DNA of 64,000 nucleotides from Paraprevotella sp. (GCA_017937925.1 JAGBCQ010000023.1:24000-87999), one strand, 5' to 3'. Positions 1 to 9,170 are shown, numbered from the stretch's first letter. The notes: generated by a model from the sequence alone, not told the origin. A program made the numbers and translations.

Positions 1-1
1 T

Positions 2-1921
2 GAGGCTAAAGGCACGGCTACACCTACAGCAATACGTTTGTCTGACATCAAACCAGTATGTAACTATATGGGTTGTGGACAAGATAATAGCACACCACTC
101 ATGAATGGATATGTAGATGATTTACGTATCTATAATTACGCGTTGACTGCTACTGAAATCAACGAGTTGATAGAAAGCGCGGGAACAGTGACCGAGGAAG
201 AAGATGCATGGGTATCACCCGTTGCTCCCGGCAAAGCATTGCAAGAGTTAGGAACAACAGATGTATATCTATATAATGTGGATGCCGATGCTTTTGTTAC
301 ATATGGTATGGATTGGAATGCCAAGGCTTTGGCGCAACGTCTTTCTAAGGGCGATAAGAGCTTAGACAACCGTTTTAGAGTCAAAATACACAAACTCTCC
401 GGTAACAAGATTCAACTTTCTATGGTAGATAAACCGAATGTATATATCGGCTGTATTCCTGACGCATGTAATGTATGGTGCGATCGGGCAGATCAATCAG
501 AAGCGGTATTTACTTATCAAGAAGTGCCTACTCCTTCCGGGTATATATATGTATTAACATCGGAAGCACAAAACGATGTTCTTGACGTGACATACGCCTA
601 TGGTGGACCACTTACTACACGTAATGGACGTGGATTTATCCATTGGGCATTCATCACACCTCAAGATATATATACCACTCAAGCCTATGCTAAATACAAA
701 GAGAGAAAATGTCTATATGACATTCGTCAAGCTATAGTCAATTCAGATAAAGAAGCTGACTACGTAGTAGAGATACAAGAGGCGGGTTTGACCTACAATA
801 ATCCTAATGCAACTACAAAAGAGTTGCGTGCGGCAGCCCGTAAACTGTTACTTGCTGTAGCAACAGACCTTAAAACGAGTGTTGACGCAACTATATTGTT
901 TGACAACGCAGATATGCTTGGAAACAATACGACAGCAAATTGGACTAAAACTGCCACAACCATTGCAGATGGTGATATAGAAGTTTATCACAAACCGTTC
1001 ACGTTGACACAGACAAAAACAGACCTACCTAATGGTATATATGATGTAGTGTTCCATGCTTTCTATCGCAATGACGGTTCGGACAAAGCTCCCATAGTTT
1101 CGGCTACGACATCAGCAACTATCTCCGAAAACCTGATAGAGCGTAAAACTGTACACAATAGTGAGGTACTCATGAATACGAATGAAAATACAGCCGGTGC
1201 AGCACAAGTTCTCACAAGTGACAAAGCTCAGACCGTTCTAAAAGGCATTATTGTTGACAATCATGAAATGACTTTGTCGGTCGATGTGAGCAGTAGTTCG
1301 CAATGGGTAAACTTCCAAGGTTTTGAATTGGTTTACAGACAACCGCTTGTTGTTGTTGAAGTTCCGAACTCAGGATACACGACGTTCTATTATAGTAACC
1401 AAAGTTTCCTTCTTCCTGAGGGTATGGAGGCGTTTACTATAAAGGAAACAAGTGAAGGATTTTTAGTAAGTCAGCATTTTACAACGGCAGGTACAGTTCT
1501 TCAAGCCGGTCAAGCTGTGGTGTTGAAAGCCTCTCCCGGAAACTATACTATGATTCCGACAACAGAAAAGAAGGCTAAAGATACGCGCAATAAGTTGCGC
1601 GGTTCGGACGAGGATGAATTGACGCGAGGAGGAGATTACTATTATACATTGAGTGAGGATGGCAACGGACAGGCCGCTTGGAATTGGGTAGCAACTGATG
1701 GAGCTACATTCGTTAACCCGGCTCATAAAGCCTACCTTGTAGCAGATAAGGATATTCACTTGCCATCAATTTCTATTGATACAATAACATCCATAAGTAT
1801 TATCCAAGCAGAAGGAAAGCACAATCCTGATGCAATATACAATCTTGCCGGACAAAGAGTTGATGAGGCTTATCCTTTCATCAAAATAAAAGGTGGTAAG
1901 AAAATTCTTCCGAAAAAATAG
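2..1921 (+). CDS. Secreted multidomain protein, C-terminal part (LamG end plus shared modules); 5' end outside window
   Basis: The reading frame is open to the left edge, so the true start lies upstream; about 639 residues are visible. The first ~55 residues are the end of a LamG/concanavalin-like domain (GYVDDLRIYNYALT), matching the LamG ends of the proteins at 17081-19846 and 58966-63675. A module starting WVSPVAPGKAL, with GMDWNAKALAQRL, follows at about residues 70-290. Next comes a galactose-binding-like module (IYDVVFHAFYRNDGSD, about 300-455). Both of these modules also form the N-terminus of the protein at 53729-58780. The C-terminus carries a short motif (YNLAGQRV ... KGGKKILPKK) of a kind seen on secreted Bacteroidales proteins. 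The enzymatic part, if any, is missing from the window. A strong terminator follows 20 bp after the stop. The function is unknown; carbohydrate or glycoprotein binding at the cell surface is an inference. Confidence 0.75.
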   Translation, partial: EAKGTATPTAIRLSDIKPVCNYMGCGQDNSTPLMNGYVDDLRIYNYALTATEINELIESAGTVTEEEDAWVSPVAPGKALQELGTTDVYLYNVDADAFVTYGMDWNAKALAQRLSKGDKSLDNRFRVKIHKLSGNKIQLSMVDKPNVYIGCIPDACNVWCDRADQSEAVFTYQEVPTPSGYIYVLTSEAQNDVLDVTYAYGGPLTTRNGRGFIHWAFITPQDIYTTQAYAKYKERKCLYDIRQAIVNSDKEADYVVEIQEAGLTYNNPNATTKELRAAARKLLLAVATDLKTSVDATILFDNADMLGNNTTANWTKTATTIADGDIEVYHKPFTLTQTKTDLPNGIYDVVFHAFYRNDGSDKAPIVSATTSATISENLIERKTVHNSEVLMNTNENTAGAAQVLTSDKAQTVLKGIIVDNHEMTLSVDVSSSSQWVNFQGFELVYRQPLVVVEVPNSGYTTFYYSNQSFLLPEGMEAFTIKETSEGFLVSQHFTTAGTVLQAGQAVVLKASPGNYTMIPTTEKKAKDTRNKLRGSDEDELTRGGDYYYTLSEDGNGQAAWNWVATDGATFVNPAHKAYLVADKDIHLPSISIDTITSISIIQAEGKHNPDAIYNLAGQRVDEAYPFIKIKGGKKILPKK

Positions 1922-1940
1922 AAATAATAGCACTTTTAGA

Positions 1941-1990
1941 ATGGCGACTTGCAAGGGGACAAACGATACCCGCAAGTCGCCATTTTTTTT
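1941..1990 (+). terminator. Rho-independent terminator of the first gene
   Basis: A perfect 12-bp stem (1941-1952 with 1972-1983) is followed by a run of eight T at 1983-1990. It lies 20 bp after the stop codon of the secreted protein. Confidence 0.92.
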
Positions 1991-2052
1991 GTGGAATCGC
2001 TCAAAAGTACAGATTAAAAAGGAGCGGGATTTTTTTTCGGACTGAGGTCATG

Positions 2053-2120
2053 AAAATTCCGGACGTCCGGCGTCGCGACGACGGACGTCTTGCGTTTTGA
2101 TGACGGACGTCCGGAATTTT
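2053..2120. repeat. Palindromic dispersed repeat element, copy 1
   Basis: A perfect 17-bp inverted repeat (2053-2069 and 2104-2120, arms AAAATTCCGGACGTCCG and its complement) flanks a 34-bp GC-rich spacer containing CGTCGCGACG. A second copy lies at 44602-44669 in opposite orientation, with about 38 bp nearly identical. The element sits in the intergenic space between two convergent genes, beyond the terminator. Apart from it and the terminator, 1922-2205 holds nothing recognisable. Confidence 0.85.
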
Positions 2121-2205
2121 GATAATCTAAGAAGGTTTTTTAAGCACTGAAATTCAGTGAGTTATAAAATGTCTTTTCCGGTGGAATTTGGCACGCTGTT
2201 TTTGC

Positions 2206-3561
2206 CTATACGTTCGGCAAACTCATACCGTTGATTTGCCTATATAAGTCGAGTGCATAAACGTCCGTCATACCCGAAATATAGTCCAAAACAGCCATGA
2301 TGCGGTCGTACAATCGTTCGGCAAGAATGTCGTATTGCGGTGAAACCCGATTGATAAGCAATTGCGAGTAGGTCTTCTCCGGATGGCAAACAGCTTCGAC
2401 CATTAAATCCAACAGGGTTGTCATAACTTGGAAACCTGCCAACTCGATATCTACTACATCTTTGCTTCTGTAGATTTTCTCAAAAGCCATTTCTTCACAA
2501 CGCTTATAAGCGTTGCGTGGAACGTCCGAGATGTGCTTGATAAGTGAACCGCAGAAAGTCCCGTTAAGAAGTTCTTCTTCATGCTCAATGAATGTTTTTA
2601 CACATTCATTTTCCAAACATCCTATGACGGACGAACGGAGATAGACGATTTGTTCGTTTGTATCGCTTACATTAACAAGATTATCTAGGATTTGCTGTTT
2701 GCGTTCTTCGTCAAAGAAACCTAAAAGCAGTTCCTTGGTCTCCTCCAAACTGAGAATTTTAAGTTTGAACGCATCTTCAATATCCATGATTTCATAGCAA
2801 ATGTCATCGGCTGCCTCCACCAAATAGACAAAGGGATGGCGTACATAGTGTAGTGTGCCTTCTTCGCTCTCTAAGCGTGGAATGCCCAATTCGGTAGCAA
2901 TACGTTGATAGTCCTCCGTTTCACTTTGGAAGAATCCGAATTTAGCATGATTGCCGGCTAGGTTTGAGGAAAAAGGATACTTTACGATGGATGCCAATGT
3001 CGTGTAGGTCATTACGAAACCACCTTCTCTACGTCCTTTGAAATGATGGGTGAGCAGACGGAAAGCGTTGGCATTGCCCTCAAAATGTATCAAATCGTTC
3101 CATTCAGCTTCACTCAGTTTGTCGCCCGTTTTCGAGTCACAGTACGATTGTAACCATTTACCTTTTCCTTCGCTGAAGAAAGTGCCGATGGCCTTTTCTC
3201 CGGAATGTCCGAAAGGCGGATTGCCCAAGTCGTGCGCAAGGCAAGCTGCTGAAACAATGGCACCGGCTTCGGATATAAGCGTTTCTGATAATTCGGGATG
3301 TTTTTTAATAAGTTCCCTAGCTACGTCATTACCAAGCGAACGGCCTACACTGGAAACCTCCAAACTATGTGTCAGACGGTTGTGTACGAATATGCTACCC
3401 GGCAAAGGGAATACTTGTGTCTTATTCTGTAAGCGTCTGAATGGAGCGGAGAAGATAAGGCGGTCGTAGTCTCGTTGAAATTCAGTACGGTCGTCTCTTT
3501 TTACTTGATGATATTTCTCCAATCCAAGTCGTTTGTTCGATATGAGTTGTTTCCAGTTCAT
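2206..3561 (-). CDS. dgt: Deoxyguanosinetriphosphate triphosphohydrolase-like protein (dGTPase)
   Basis: The 451-residue HD-superfamily enzyme hydrolyses dGTP (or other dNTPs) to the nucleoside and tripolyphosphate, balancing the dNTP pool. The N-terminal RLTHSLEV histidine motif and the HD metal motif HDLGNPPFGHSGEKA are intact, as is FRRLQNKTQVFPL near the start, which is typical of dGTPases. The length fits the family. The start is set at 3561 (MNWKQLIS) because an upstream in-frame ATG at 3609 lies before the -7 promoter box at 3585-3592 and would not be transcribed. The gene is divergent from dut, another nucleotide-pool gene, with a short shared promoter region. The homolog class (Dgt versus the broader dGTPase-like type 2) was not resolved. 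Confidence 0.9.
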   Translation of the reverse strand: MNWKQLISNKRLGLEKYHQVKRDDRTEFQRDYDRLIFSAPFRRLQNKTQVFPLPGSIFVHNRLTHSLEVSSVGRSLGNDVARELIKKHPELSETLISEAGAIVSAACLAHDLGNPPFGHSGEKAIGTFFSEGKGKWLQSYCDSKTGDKLSEAEWNDLIHFEGNANAFRLLTHHFKGRREGGFVMTYTTLASIVKYPFSSNLAGNHAKFGFFQSETEDYQRIATELGIPRLESEEGTLHYVRHPFVYLVEAADDICYEIMDIEDAFKLKILSLEETKELLLGFFDEERKQQILDNLVNVSDTNEQIVYLRSSVIGCLENECVKTFIEHEEELLNGTFCGSLIKHISDVPRNAYKRCEEMAFEKIYRSKDVVDIELAGFQVMTTLLDLMVEAVCHPEKTYSQLLINRVSPQYDILAERLYDRIMAVLDYISGMTDVYALDLYRQINGMSLPNV

Positions 3562-3584
3562 GCCTGTTTCTTTAATATTTGACA

Positions 3585-3592
3585 CAAAAGTA
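3585..3592 (-). promoter_or_regulatory. -7 promoter box of dgt
   Basis: The minus strand reads TACTTTTG, a perfect Bacteroidota -7 box (TAnnTTTG), about 24 bp before the chosen start codon. This decides the start at 3561. Confidence 0.65.
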
Positions 3593-3655
3593 ATTAAAAA
3601 GGATGACATTCCGTCTTTTTAAGTAAAAATCAATGGTTGTATAAGGAGATTTGGT

Positions 3656-3663
3656 TATTTTTG
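3656..3663 (+). promoter_or_regulatory. -7 promoter box of dut operon
   Basis: TATTTTTG matches the TAnnTTTG consensus 29 bp before the dut ATG. A possible upstream start at 3651 overlaps this box and is therefore rejected. Confidence 0.65.
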
Positions 3664-3692
3664 TACTCATAATCAATTTAAATGAAACAAAG

Positions 3693-4127
3693 ATGAAAGT
3701 ACGTGTAATCAATAAGTCACATCATCCATTACCACAGTATGCAACGATAGATTCTGCAGGTATGGATTTGCGTGCCAATTTGGACGCACCCATAGTACTG
3801 AAACCAATGGAGCGTTGTTTGGTCCCTACCGGTTTATATATGGCATTGCCTCCCGGAACAGAGGCACAAGTACGTCCACGCAGTGGGTTAGCTATAAAAA
3901 AAGGAATCACGGTTTTGAATTCTCCCGGTACTATTGATGCGGATTATAGAGGAGAGGTTTGTGTGATTTTAATCAATCTGTCTGCCGAGCCGTTTGAGAT
4001 ACAGGATGGCGAACGTATTGCTCAAATGGTGGTGGCCCGCTATGAACAAGCGCAATGGACGGAAGTGGAGAGTCTGGACGAGACGGAGAGAGGTGAAGGT
4101 GGTTTTGGTCATTCGGGAGAAAAATAA
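3693..4127 (+). CDS. dut: Deoxyuridine 5'-triphosphate nucleotidohydrolase (dUTPase)
   Basis: The 144-residue trimeric dUTPase hydrolyses dUTP to dUMP and pyrophosphate, keeping uracil out of DNA and supplying dTMP synthesis. All five family motifs are visible in order: [30 protein letters not shown] with the catalytic Asp, [14 protein letters not shown], and the Gly-rich C-terminal [10 protein letters not shown]. The start at 3693 (MKVRVINK) gives the usual length. It is the first gene of a tight four-gene operon; the next gene begins 6 bp after its stop codon. Confidence 0.96.
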   Translation: MKVRVINKSHHPLPQYATIDSAGMDLRANLDAPIVLKPMERCLVPTGLYMALPPGTEAQVRPRSGLAIKKGITVLNSPGTIDADYRGEVCVILINLSAEPFEIQDGERIAQMVVARYEQAQWTEVESLDETERGEGGFGHSGEK

Positions 4128-4133
4128 AGTCCA

Positions 4134-5873
4134 GTGTTAAAACGATTGCCCTACATATATCTGTTGGTGGTAGCCGTATGTTGCTTTACATCGTGTAGAG
4201 CGACAAAGGAGGTTGGTGTAACGACGGAGGCACAGCGCAGATTTGATTATTATTATCTGGAGGCTACCAAACAAAAACTGGCAGGCAGATATGATGACGC
4301 GTTTGAATTGTATCGCCTCTGTTTGGATATCAATCCTAACGCCGGAGAAGTGCTATACGAATTAGGTCGTTATTATCTTTCTATGGACTTGCTTGAGGAC
4401 GGAGAAAAATATTTGGTCCGTGCCGTAGAGAAGGAACCTAACAATATTTATTACAAGGAAGTGTTGGTGTCACATTATTTAAGACAGCGTGACAAGAAAG
4501 CGGCGGCACCAATACTGGAGGATATGGTAAGATGTAATCCGAGTAGGTCGGATGTACTCGCCCAACTTGTGAATATTTATTTGGAGCAAGGGGAAACCCG
4601 AAAAGCTATACAGGCTCTTGACCGTATAGAGACGCTTGAGGGACGAAATATGGGCGTCAGTATGGAAAAATTCCGTCTTTATAAAGAATTGAATGAGGAG
4701 GATAAGGCATTTACCGAATTGGAGTTGCTGGCGGATGAAAATCCCAATGATTTGTCATTCAGGGTATTGATAGCCGATCAATACTTGATGGCGCAGCAAA
4801 CGGAGAAAGCGTTGTCCATATATAAAGACATACAAGAAAAAGAGCCTAACAATCAGGCGTTGCGCTTGTCTTTGTTGGAATATTACAAAACGTCCGGACA
4901 AGATTCGCTTTATGCTGTAATGTTGGACGATTTACTCTATGGGCATGCTGTTGAAGAACGCGCCAGAGTCATGTTGATGCGCAACTTTGTGGTAGAGAAA
5001 GAACAGGCGCATACCGATAGCACGGTGGTGTTGAATATGTTTGAGCGAGTGTTCTCTAATGTTCCTGAAACGGTGGATATGCTTACATTGTATGCTTCAT
5101 ATTTACAGATGAAGCGGATGAATGGTGAGTTTGAACGCGCATTAGAGAGAATCTTGACCTTGGAACCCGATCATCATGCGGCTTTATTACAGTCATTACA
5201 GTTGGCAATTCAGTCAAATAACTATCCGAAAGTTTTAGACGTCTGCGAGCGTGGTATGGCACATCATCCCGATGAATTGCCCTATTACTTCTATTCCGGA
5301 TTTGCATATTATCAGATGGATAATGAACTAAAAGCATTAGATGTATTTAAGAAGGGAGTCAGACAAATAAAACCAGATACCGATAAAGGACTTGCGTCCG
5401 ATATGTATTCTATTATGGGTGACCTTTATTATGCGCATGGACAAAAGGATTCCGCTTATGCGGCCTACGATTCTTGTTTGGTATATAAACCCGACAATGT
5501 AGGTTGTCTGAATAATTACGCTTATTACCTCTCATTAGAAAATAGGGATTTGGATAAAGCGGAAGAAATGAGCCATCGGACAATTATTGCGGAACCTCGA
5601 AATAAAACGTATTTGGATACGTATGCATGGATTCTTTTCATGAAGCAGAAATACACGGAAGCTAAGTTGTACATCGAGCGAGTTGTGGAGGGCGATATAG
5701 ATAATGATGAGGAGGTTTCAGGTGGTGTTCTGGAACATGCCGGCGATATATATGCGAAATGTGGAGAAATGGATAAGGCGGTGGAGTTTTGGCGTAAGGC
5801 TCGGGATAAAGGCGGCGACGTATCAACGGTTTTAGAACAAAAAATCAGACAGAAAAAATATATTGAGAAATGA
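4134..5873 (+). CDS. Tetratricopeptide-repeat lipoprotein
   Basis: The 579-residue protein begins with a GTG codon 6 bp after dut. It has a lipoprotein signal with lipobox FTSC at about residues 18-21, so it should be membrane anchored and face the periplasm. The rest is helical repeats of TPR type (for example DAFELYRLCLDINPNAGEVL and KALSIYKDIQEKEPNN), with a clear run of TPR units between residues 40 and 570. TPR proteins are scaffolds, and no catalytic motif is visible. Its stop overlaps the start of the DUF4292 gene by 4 bp, and the downstream EnvC-like protein suggests a role in envelope assembly. That role is an inference from context. Confidence 0.85.
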   Translation: MLKRLPYIYLLVVAVCCFTSCRATKEVGVTTEAQRRFDYYYLEATKQKLAGRYDDAFELYRLCLDINPNAGEVLYELGRYYLSMDLLEDGEKYLVRAVEKEPNNIYYKEVLVSHYLRQRDKKAAAPILEDMVRCNPSRSDVLAQLVNIYLEQGETRKAIQALDRIETLEGRNMGVSMEKFRLYKELNEEDKAFTELELLADENPNDLSFRVLIADQYLMAQQTEKALSIYKDIQEKEPNNQALRLSLLEYYKTSGQDSLYAVMLDDLLYGHAVEERARVMLMRNFVVEKEQAHTDSTVVLNMFERVFSNVPETVDMLTLYASYLQMKRMNGEFERALERILTLEPDHHAALLQSLQLAIQSNNYPKVLDVCERGMAHHPDELPYYFYSGFAYYQMDNELKALDVFKKGVRQIKPDTDKGLASDMYSIMGDLYYAHGQKDSAYAAYDSCLVYKPDNVGCLNNYAYYLSLENRDLDKAEEMSHRTIIAEPRNKTYLDTYAWILFMKQKYTEAKLYIERVVEGDIDNDEEVSGGVLEHAGDIYAKCGEMDKAVEFWRKARDKGGDVSTVLEQKIRQKKYIEK

Positions 5874-6709
5874 GATACATCAAAAGAAAATGGCTCTTTT
5901 TGTTAGGAGTGTGCGTATTGATTTTGTCTTCTTGTCGTTCAAGCAAGCAAGTTGCGACAACGACTGATGATTTGAAAGCAAAGGAAGTTATGTGGACCCA
6001 AAAAGTGACTTCCGCAGTTGTGAATACCGGTACAGTAACTTCCAAAATGAATATAGAACTTTTCGTTGATGGGAAGAGAATATCTGTGGGTGGTAACTGT
6101 AATTTGAAGAGAGACGAGGCTATCCAATTATCAGTCTCACTTTTGGGGTTTATGGAAGTGGGGCGGTTGGAGCTGACTCCCGATTATCTGCTTTTGATAA
6201 ATCGTGCTGAACGTCAGTATGTAAAGGTGAATTATTCAGATGTCCCTTATTTGCGACAAGTGGGCATTGATTTTTATTCTTTGCAAGCTTTGTTTTGGTC
6301 CGATTTGTTCGTTTTGGGCAAAGGAAATAAATGGAGTGAAAGTGACTTCGCAGTGACACGTGCAGGGGACAAGGTGGTATTGCAATCGGCAACAAACTCT
6401 TTGTTACAATGCAGTTTCTTGGTAAATGTCTTGTCCGGTTTAATTGAAAATTCATCGGTGACAGTATCCGGCAAAACTCGTCCGACAGGTTTAATATGGA
6501 ACTATGAACACTTTGCGGCATTAGGGGATAGACAATTCCCGGATAAAATGAAACTTGGAATTCTTGATTCCGGAAAGGAAACATCGGCAACGATTTCCTT
6601 GAGTAACGTAAAGTGGAATGCCAAGGACGTGGAATTGACCAAAGAGCCCGGAAGTAAATATAAAAAAGTGGATGCGAGTTCGCTCCTTAACAAGTTGATA
6701 AAACTATGA
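5870..6709 (+). CDS. DUF4292 lipoprotein (LolB-like fold candidate)
   Basis: The 279-residue protein has a signal peptide with lipobox ILSSC (about residues 18-22), so it should be lipidated. The body matches the Bacteroidota DUF4292 family: VTSKMNIELFVDGKRISVGG, a hydrophobic LLGFMEVGRLELTPDYLLLINR segment split by turns, and LLNKLIKL at the end. The pattern resembles the half-barrel of LolA/LolB lipoprotein carriers; this is a family-level impression and not proven. The start ATG overlaps the TPR gene stop (ATGA), and the stop overlaps the EnvC-like start, so the three are translationally coupled. Confidence 0.82.
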   Translation: MRYIKRKWLFLLGVCVLILSSCRSSKQVATTTDDLKAKEVMWTQKVTSAVVNTGTVTSKMNIELFVDGKRISVGGNCNLKRDEAIQLSVSLLGFMEVGRLELTPDYLLLINRAERQYVKVNYSDVPYLRQVGIDFYSLQALFWSDLFVLGKGNKWSESDFAVTRAGDKVVLQSATNSLLQCSFLVNVLSGLIENSSVTVSGKTRPTGLIWNYEHFAALGDRQFPDKMKLGILDSGKETSATISLSNVKWNAKDVELTKEPGSKYKKVDASSLLNKLIKL

Positions 6710-8004
6710 TGAGAAGAAACGCATTGATAGTATTAATCCTATTGTTTGTCGCTGTTGTTGGTGTTGAGGCTCAGACCAATGGCAACATTAAGAAGTTACA
6801 GACACAAAAGAAGGAATTGCAGAAAGGTTTGGATAAATCTCGCAAAGCCTTGAAAACGACAGACAAGAAAGTTAAAACAAAAATGCGTGACATCAACATG
6901 ATTGCCAATAAGTTGGAGAATCGGCAACGTTACATTGATACAATGGAAGCACAATTAAAGGTTGTGGAAAATGAAGTTGTCGGTTTGCAACGAAAGGTCA
7001 ACAAAACCCAACGTCAGCTATCCTCAAAGAAAGCCGACTATGCGAGGGCATTGCGTTATGCACGTGCGACAAAATCCATCAATAGTCCGTTGCTGTTTGT
7101 TCTCTCTACACAGTCTGTTCAACAAATGTATAGACGTTCGCGTTATGCCCGTGAATATGCCAATTATCAGCGCTCTTTAGCCGAGGAAATAACGAACAAA
7201 CGAAGTCAGTTGTTGGTTGAGAAGAGCAGTTTGCTAAAAGTAAAGGCAGAGAAAAACAAACTAATGAATGAATGTTTGGAACAGAAAGCCAAATTACAAA
7301 AGCAACAAGAAGCCGAGAAAAAGAATATGGCAGGTTTGAAAAAGAAACAGCAAACCTTAAAGAAAGAAGTTGAGAAGCAGAGTAAACAATTGGCGGCACT
7401 TGATAAGAAGATAGATCAACTGATAGCCTACGAAGTGGAGCAGGCACGAAAACGTGCTGAGGCTGAAGCAAAGAAACAGGCGGAGAGTAAACGAAAGACG
7501 ACAACTGGCAAACCCTCATCCGAAGGGAAACAATCAAAACAGTCGGGCATACCTTCAGAATACAAATGGATTACCCCGAAAGACCAAGCACTGAATTCAG
7601 ATTTTGTGCGCAATAAAGGAAGACTGCCGGTACCGATAAGTGGCAGTTATATGGTAGGTAGTCGTTTCGGGACTTATAATGTACCGGGGCTGAAAAATGT
7701 AAAGTTGGACAATAAAGGTACAAACTATGTCGGTCGTACAGGCGCGATGGCACGTTCTATCTTTGACGGGGAGGTTTCAGCTATCTTTCAATTTGGAGAT
7801 ACGAAGAACGTGTTAGTTCGTCACGGTAGTTATATATCTGTTTACTGTAATCTTTCGTCAGTTCGCGTGTCGAAAGGACAAAAAGTAAAGGCACGTGATA
7901 TATTGGGTAAAATCGATACCGATGATTCCGGCAATTGTGTATTGCACTTCCAATTAAGAAAGGAAACGACCAAATTGAATCCGGAACATTGGATTGGACG
8001 ATAA
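6706..8004 (+). CDS. EnvC-like murein hydrolase activator with degenerate LytM (M23) domain
   Basis: The 432-residue protein has a signal peptide (cleavage near VEAQ), a long coiled coil (about 25-245, rich in Lys/Glu/Gln), a low-complexity linker, and a C-terminal LytM/M23 fold (about 300-432). The zinc ligands of active M23 peptidases are not conserved: the usual H-x3-D region reads NYVGRTG, and the HxH motif reads VLHFQLR with the first His replaced. EnvC-type proteins are catalytically dead and activate cell-wall amidases at the division site, so this fits an activator rather than a peptidase. It is the last gene of the dut-TPR-DUF4292 operon. Confidence 0.85.
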   Translation: MMRRNALIVLILLFVAVVGVEAQTNGNIKKLQTQKKELQKGLDKSRKALKTTDKKVKTKMRDINMIANKLENRQRYIDTMEAQLKVVENEVVGLQRKVNKTQRQLSSKKADYARALRYARATKSINSPLLFVLSTQSVQQMYRRSRYAREYANYQRSLAEEITNKRSQLLVEKSSLLKVKAEKNKLMNECLEQKAKLQKQQEAEKKNMAGLKKKQQTLKKEVEKQSKQLAALDKKIDQLIAYEVEQARKRAEAEAKKQAESKRKTTTGKPSSEGKQSKQSGIPSEYKWITPKDQALNSDFVRNKGRLPVPISGSYMVGSRFGTYNVPGLKNVKLDNKGTNYVGRTGAMARSIFDGEVSAIFQFGDTKNVLVRHGSYISVYCNLSSVRVSKGQKVKARDILGKIDTDDSGNCVLHFQLRKETTKLNPEHWIGR

Positions 8005-8012
8005 GAGTGAAC

Positions 8013-9077
8013 TTACATAATGTGCAAACCGTCCAATAGATTGATGTAAAACTCTATGGCCTCCTTAATTTCTGGTATAGTGATATATTCGTCTGCAGTG
8101 TGAGAGCGAGAGGAATTGCCCGGTCCAATTTTGAGTGATGGGAAGTGCATCAGTGCTTGGTCGGACAAAGTAGGTGAACCAAATACGGTTTTGCCATATT
8201 CTTTTGCTTTTTGAACAATAGGGTGACACTCGGATATGCGAGAAGAATTCAGACGGAATGAACGAGCCTTAACTTCGCTTGTCACGTTGGAACAAACAAT
8301 ATCGTAAATTTCTTCGTTGGAATAGTTTTCGTTGCTTCTTACATCCACAGTAAACGTACATTTATCCGGAATGACGTTGTGTTGCGTACCGGCATTGATA
8401 ATAGTCACAGTCATTTTGACCTCGCCTAATAAGGGTGATGATTTGTCAAAGTGATATGATTTGAACCATGTTATATCCTTGATGGCTTCGTAAATGGCAT
8501 TTACTCCTTCAGTGCGAGCGGCATGACCAGATTTCCCGTGAGTGGTAACATCCAAAACCATCAATCCCTTTTCTGCAATTGCCGGTTGCATGTTCGTCGG
8601 CTCTCCTACAATAGCGACATCTATACGTGGAAGTAGTGGAAGTATGGACTCAATGCCATTTTTGCCGGAAACTTCTTCTTCGCATGATGCTAAAAAGATA
8701 AGATTGTATGGTTGAGGTTTAGAACTTAATACTTTGAATGTTTGAAGTAATGATACTAGGCTTGCGCCATCATCGTTGGTCCCAAGTCCATATATTTTAT
8801 CGCCTTCGACTGTTGCATCAAAAGGGGGACGAGTCCAACTATCGGTAGGTTTTACTGTATCAATATGCGCATTGAGTAGAAGTGTGGGACTCTCTATATT
8901 ATAATAAGGTGAGATACACCATAAATTGTTGCCCATTCTATTAGGGCACATGGACTGTTGAGTCAGATAATCTTCGAGATAGTCCGCCAAATCTTTCTCC
9001 TCTCTGCTGATAGAGGGGATGCTGACCATCATTTTTAATAAGCTTATAGCTTCGTTTGTCAGTTCATTTATGTTCAT
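8013..9077 (-). CDS. argE: M20 family deacetylase (acetylornithine/acetylcitrulline deacetylase-like)
   Basis: The 354-residue zinc-dependent M20 amidohydrolase carries the metal and catalytic motifs HIDTV (about residues 70-74), GTNDDGA, CEEEVSG, GEPTN and C-terminal SHTADEYI. It most resembles ArgE-type deacetylases, which remove the acyl group from N-acetyl (or N-succinyl) ornithine or citrulline in arginine synthesis. In several Bacteroidota the pathway uses succinylated or citrulline intermediates, so the exact substrate is uncertain and the symbol is tentative. It is convergent with the EnvC-like gene (8 bp apart) and divergent from the acyl-CoA ligase. Confidence 0.82.
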   Translation of the reverse strand: MNINELTNEAISLLKMMVSIPSISREEKDLADYLEDYLTQQSMCPNRMGNNLWCISPYYNIESPTLLLNAHIDTVKPTDSWTRPPFDATVEGDKIYGLGTNDDGASLVSLLQTFKVLSSKPQPYNLIFLASCEEEVSGKNGIESILPLLPRIDVAIVGEPTNMQPAIAEKGLMVLDVTTHGKSGHAARTEGVNAIYEAIKDITWFKSYHFDKSSPLLGEVKMTVTIINAGTQHNVIPDKCTFTVDVRSNENYSNEEIYDIVCSNVTSEVKARSFRLNSSRISECHPIVQKAKEYGKTVFGSPTLSDQALMHFPSLKIGPGNSSRSHTADEYITIPEIKEAIEFYINLLDGLHIM

Positions 9078-9098
9078 ATCTCTCTACTTCTTGAGAAA

Positions 9099-9106
9099 CA
9101 AAGTTA
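9099..9106 (-). promoter_or_regulatory. -7 promoter box of the M20 deacetylase
   Basis: The minus strand reads TAACTTTG (TAnnTTTG), about 22 bp before the start, with a TTG further upstream. Confidence 0.6.
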
Positions 9107-9170
9107 AGGCTTTTTTCAAGAAAAATTAAAGATTTTATGGAAAAAGTATAGATAGTTTCATTTAAAACTA

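Noticed and set aside
3651-3692. Longer N-terminus for dut
   Set aside because: It would be translated from sequence containing the -7 promoter box, and adds residues not found in the family.
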